From: Bacillota bacterium
GTDB taxonomy: Bacteria > Bacillota > Clostridia > Christensenellales > UMGS416
Direction: 5' to 3'
Assembly (NCBI GenBank): GCA_023422005.1
Contig: JAEZSC010000114.1
Coordinates: forward strand, 1 to 40,232
Length of the DNA stretch: 40,232 nucleotides
Positions 39,857 to 40,232 of the stretch are shown piece after piece; position 1 is the first letter of the stretch, and each line of letters starts with the position of its first letter. The notes beneath the pieces are model-generated. The model saw nothing but the letters and a program-made list of their open reading frames with translations, made no database searches and was not told the DNA's origin. Both the position numbers and the translations under genes were made by a program.

Positions 39857-40232
39857 ATGTTTCAAGGAAAAACGCTACTGATCACCGGAGGCACCGGCAG
39901 CTTCGGCGGCGCGGTGCTGAGCCGTTTTTTGCAGACCGACGTTTCGGAGATCCGCATCTTCTCCCGGGATGAGAAGAAGCAGGAGGACCTGCGCCGGGAG
40001 CTGCACAACGACAAGCTGAGCTTCTACATCGGCGACGTGCGCGATTACAACAGCATCGCCGCGGCCATGCACGGCGTGGATTACATTTTCCACGCCGCGG
40101 CCTTAAAGCAGGTGCCCTCCTGCGAGTTCTTCCCCATGGAGGCGGTCAAGACCAACGTGATGGGCACCGACAACGTGCTGCAGGCGGCCATCGCCTTCGG
40201 CGTGAAGAAGGTCATCTGCCTTTCCACCGACA
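39857..40232 (+). CDS. UDP-N-acetylglucosamine 4,6-dehydratase-like enzyme (5' part only)
   Basis: The first 125 residues are in the window and the frame runs off the right end. It is an extended short-chain dehydrogenase: NAD-binding GGTGSFG at 11-17, FSRDEKKQEDLRRELHNDKL, IGDVRDYNSI and HAAALKQVPSCEFFPMEAVK at about 79-98, and LSTD at the edge, where the catalytic motif continues. The sequence is of the CapE/FlaA1/PseB group, which makes 4-keto-6-deoxy sugars from UDP-GlcNAc for capsule, O-antigen or flagellin glycans; which of these cannot be told from the N-terminus. Only a weak AGGA precedes the ATG. It probably begins a surface-polysaccharide cluster beyond the window. Confidence 0.9.
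   Translation, partial: MFQGKTLLITGGTGSFGGAVLSRFLQTDVSEIRIFSRDEKKQEDLRRELHNDKLSFYIGDVRDYNSIAAAMHGVDYIFHAAALKQVPSCEFFPMEAVKTNVMGTDNVLQAAIAFGVKKVICLSTD

Noticed and set aside
39651..39881. 76-codon open frame before the dehydratase gene
   Set aside because: Starts in the dispersed repeat and overlaps the real start at 39857 in another frame; no ribosome site.
1..40232. CRISPR arrays, tRNA or rRNA genes, prophage or defence islands
   Set aside because: No regularly spaced repeats, no tRNA-like cloverleaf with a GTTCGAATC-type arm, and no capsid, integrase, nuclease or toxin-like genes were seen.

Overview
The window looks like a GC-rich member of the Clostridia (Bacillota). The reasons are an S-box (SAM-I) riboswitch with a classical terminator/antiterminator in front of metK, a recD2-comFC pair, a DUF1540 protein, a cyclic-di-GMP-I (GEMM) riboswitch, 5TM-LYT and HD-GYP signalling proteins, boxes that match the Spo0A consensus, and AGGAGG-type ribosome binding sites nearly everywhere. 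A spore-forming, motile, polysaccharide-degrading anaerobe fits, but the species cannot be named from this sequence.

Layout. 1-3.3 kb: SAM riboswitch, metK, and two tandem paralogous membrane-anchored TPR proteins. 3.3-7 kb: a cupin/HD-GYP protein and a small secreted protein behind a c-di-GMP riboswitch (both minus), then a glycosidase-like TIM-barrel protein. 7-12.9 kb (all plus): recD2, comFC, a structured RNA of about 240 nt, a cluster of DnaA boxes, a PfkB-family sugar kinase overlapping homoserine kinase, and a CBS-pair protein. 12.9-23.7 kb (all minus): a large glycosidase-like protein, a methyltransferase with a structured leader, an ABC ATPase, a two-component pair whose regulator carries an HD-GYP domain, and a very large chemoreceptor with an internally duplicated sensory half. 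23.9-31.3 kb: an orphan PAS kinase with a more AT-rich gene, a CARDB-like surface protein, dnaE and a DUF1540 gene. 31.4-36.8 kb: a PHP-domain gene coupled to a GGDEF/HD-GYP receptor protein, and a leaderless-secretion (cytoplasmic) GH9 glucanase. 36.8-40.2 kb: repeats and a MITE-like element, a lone zinc-binding lipoprotein with a Fur-family operator, a glycosyltransferase-like/GtrA protein, and the start of a nucleotide-sugar dehydratase gene.

The strongest common thread is cyclic-di-GMP signalling: three HD-GYP proteins with different sensory parts (cupin, receiver, periplasmic binding domain), one of them also with an intact GGDEF and I-site, and a GEMM riboswitch that would read the signal out into a small exported protein. 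A second theme is carbohydrate use (two glycosidase-like proteins and a GH9 enzyme). Hairpin-rich dispersed repeats sit directly behind several genes. No rRNA, tRNA, CRISPR array, transposase or prophage gene was found.
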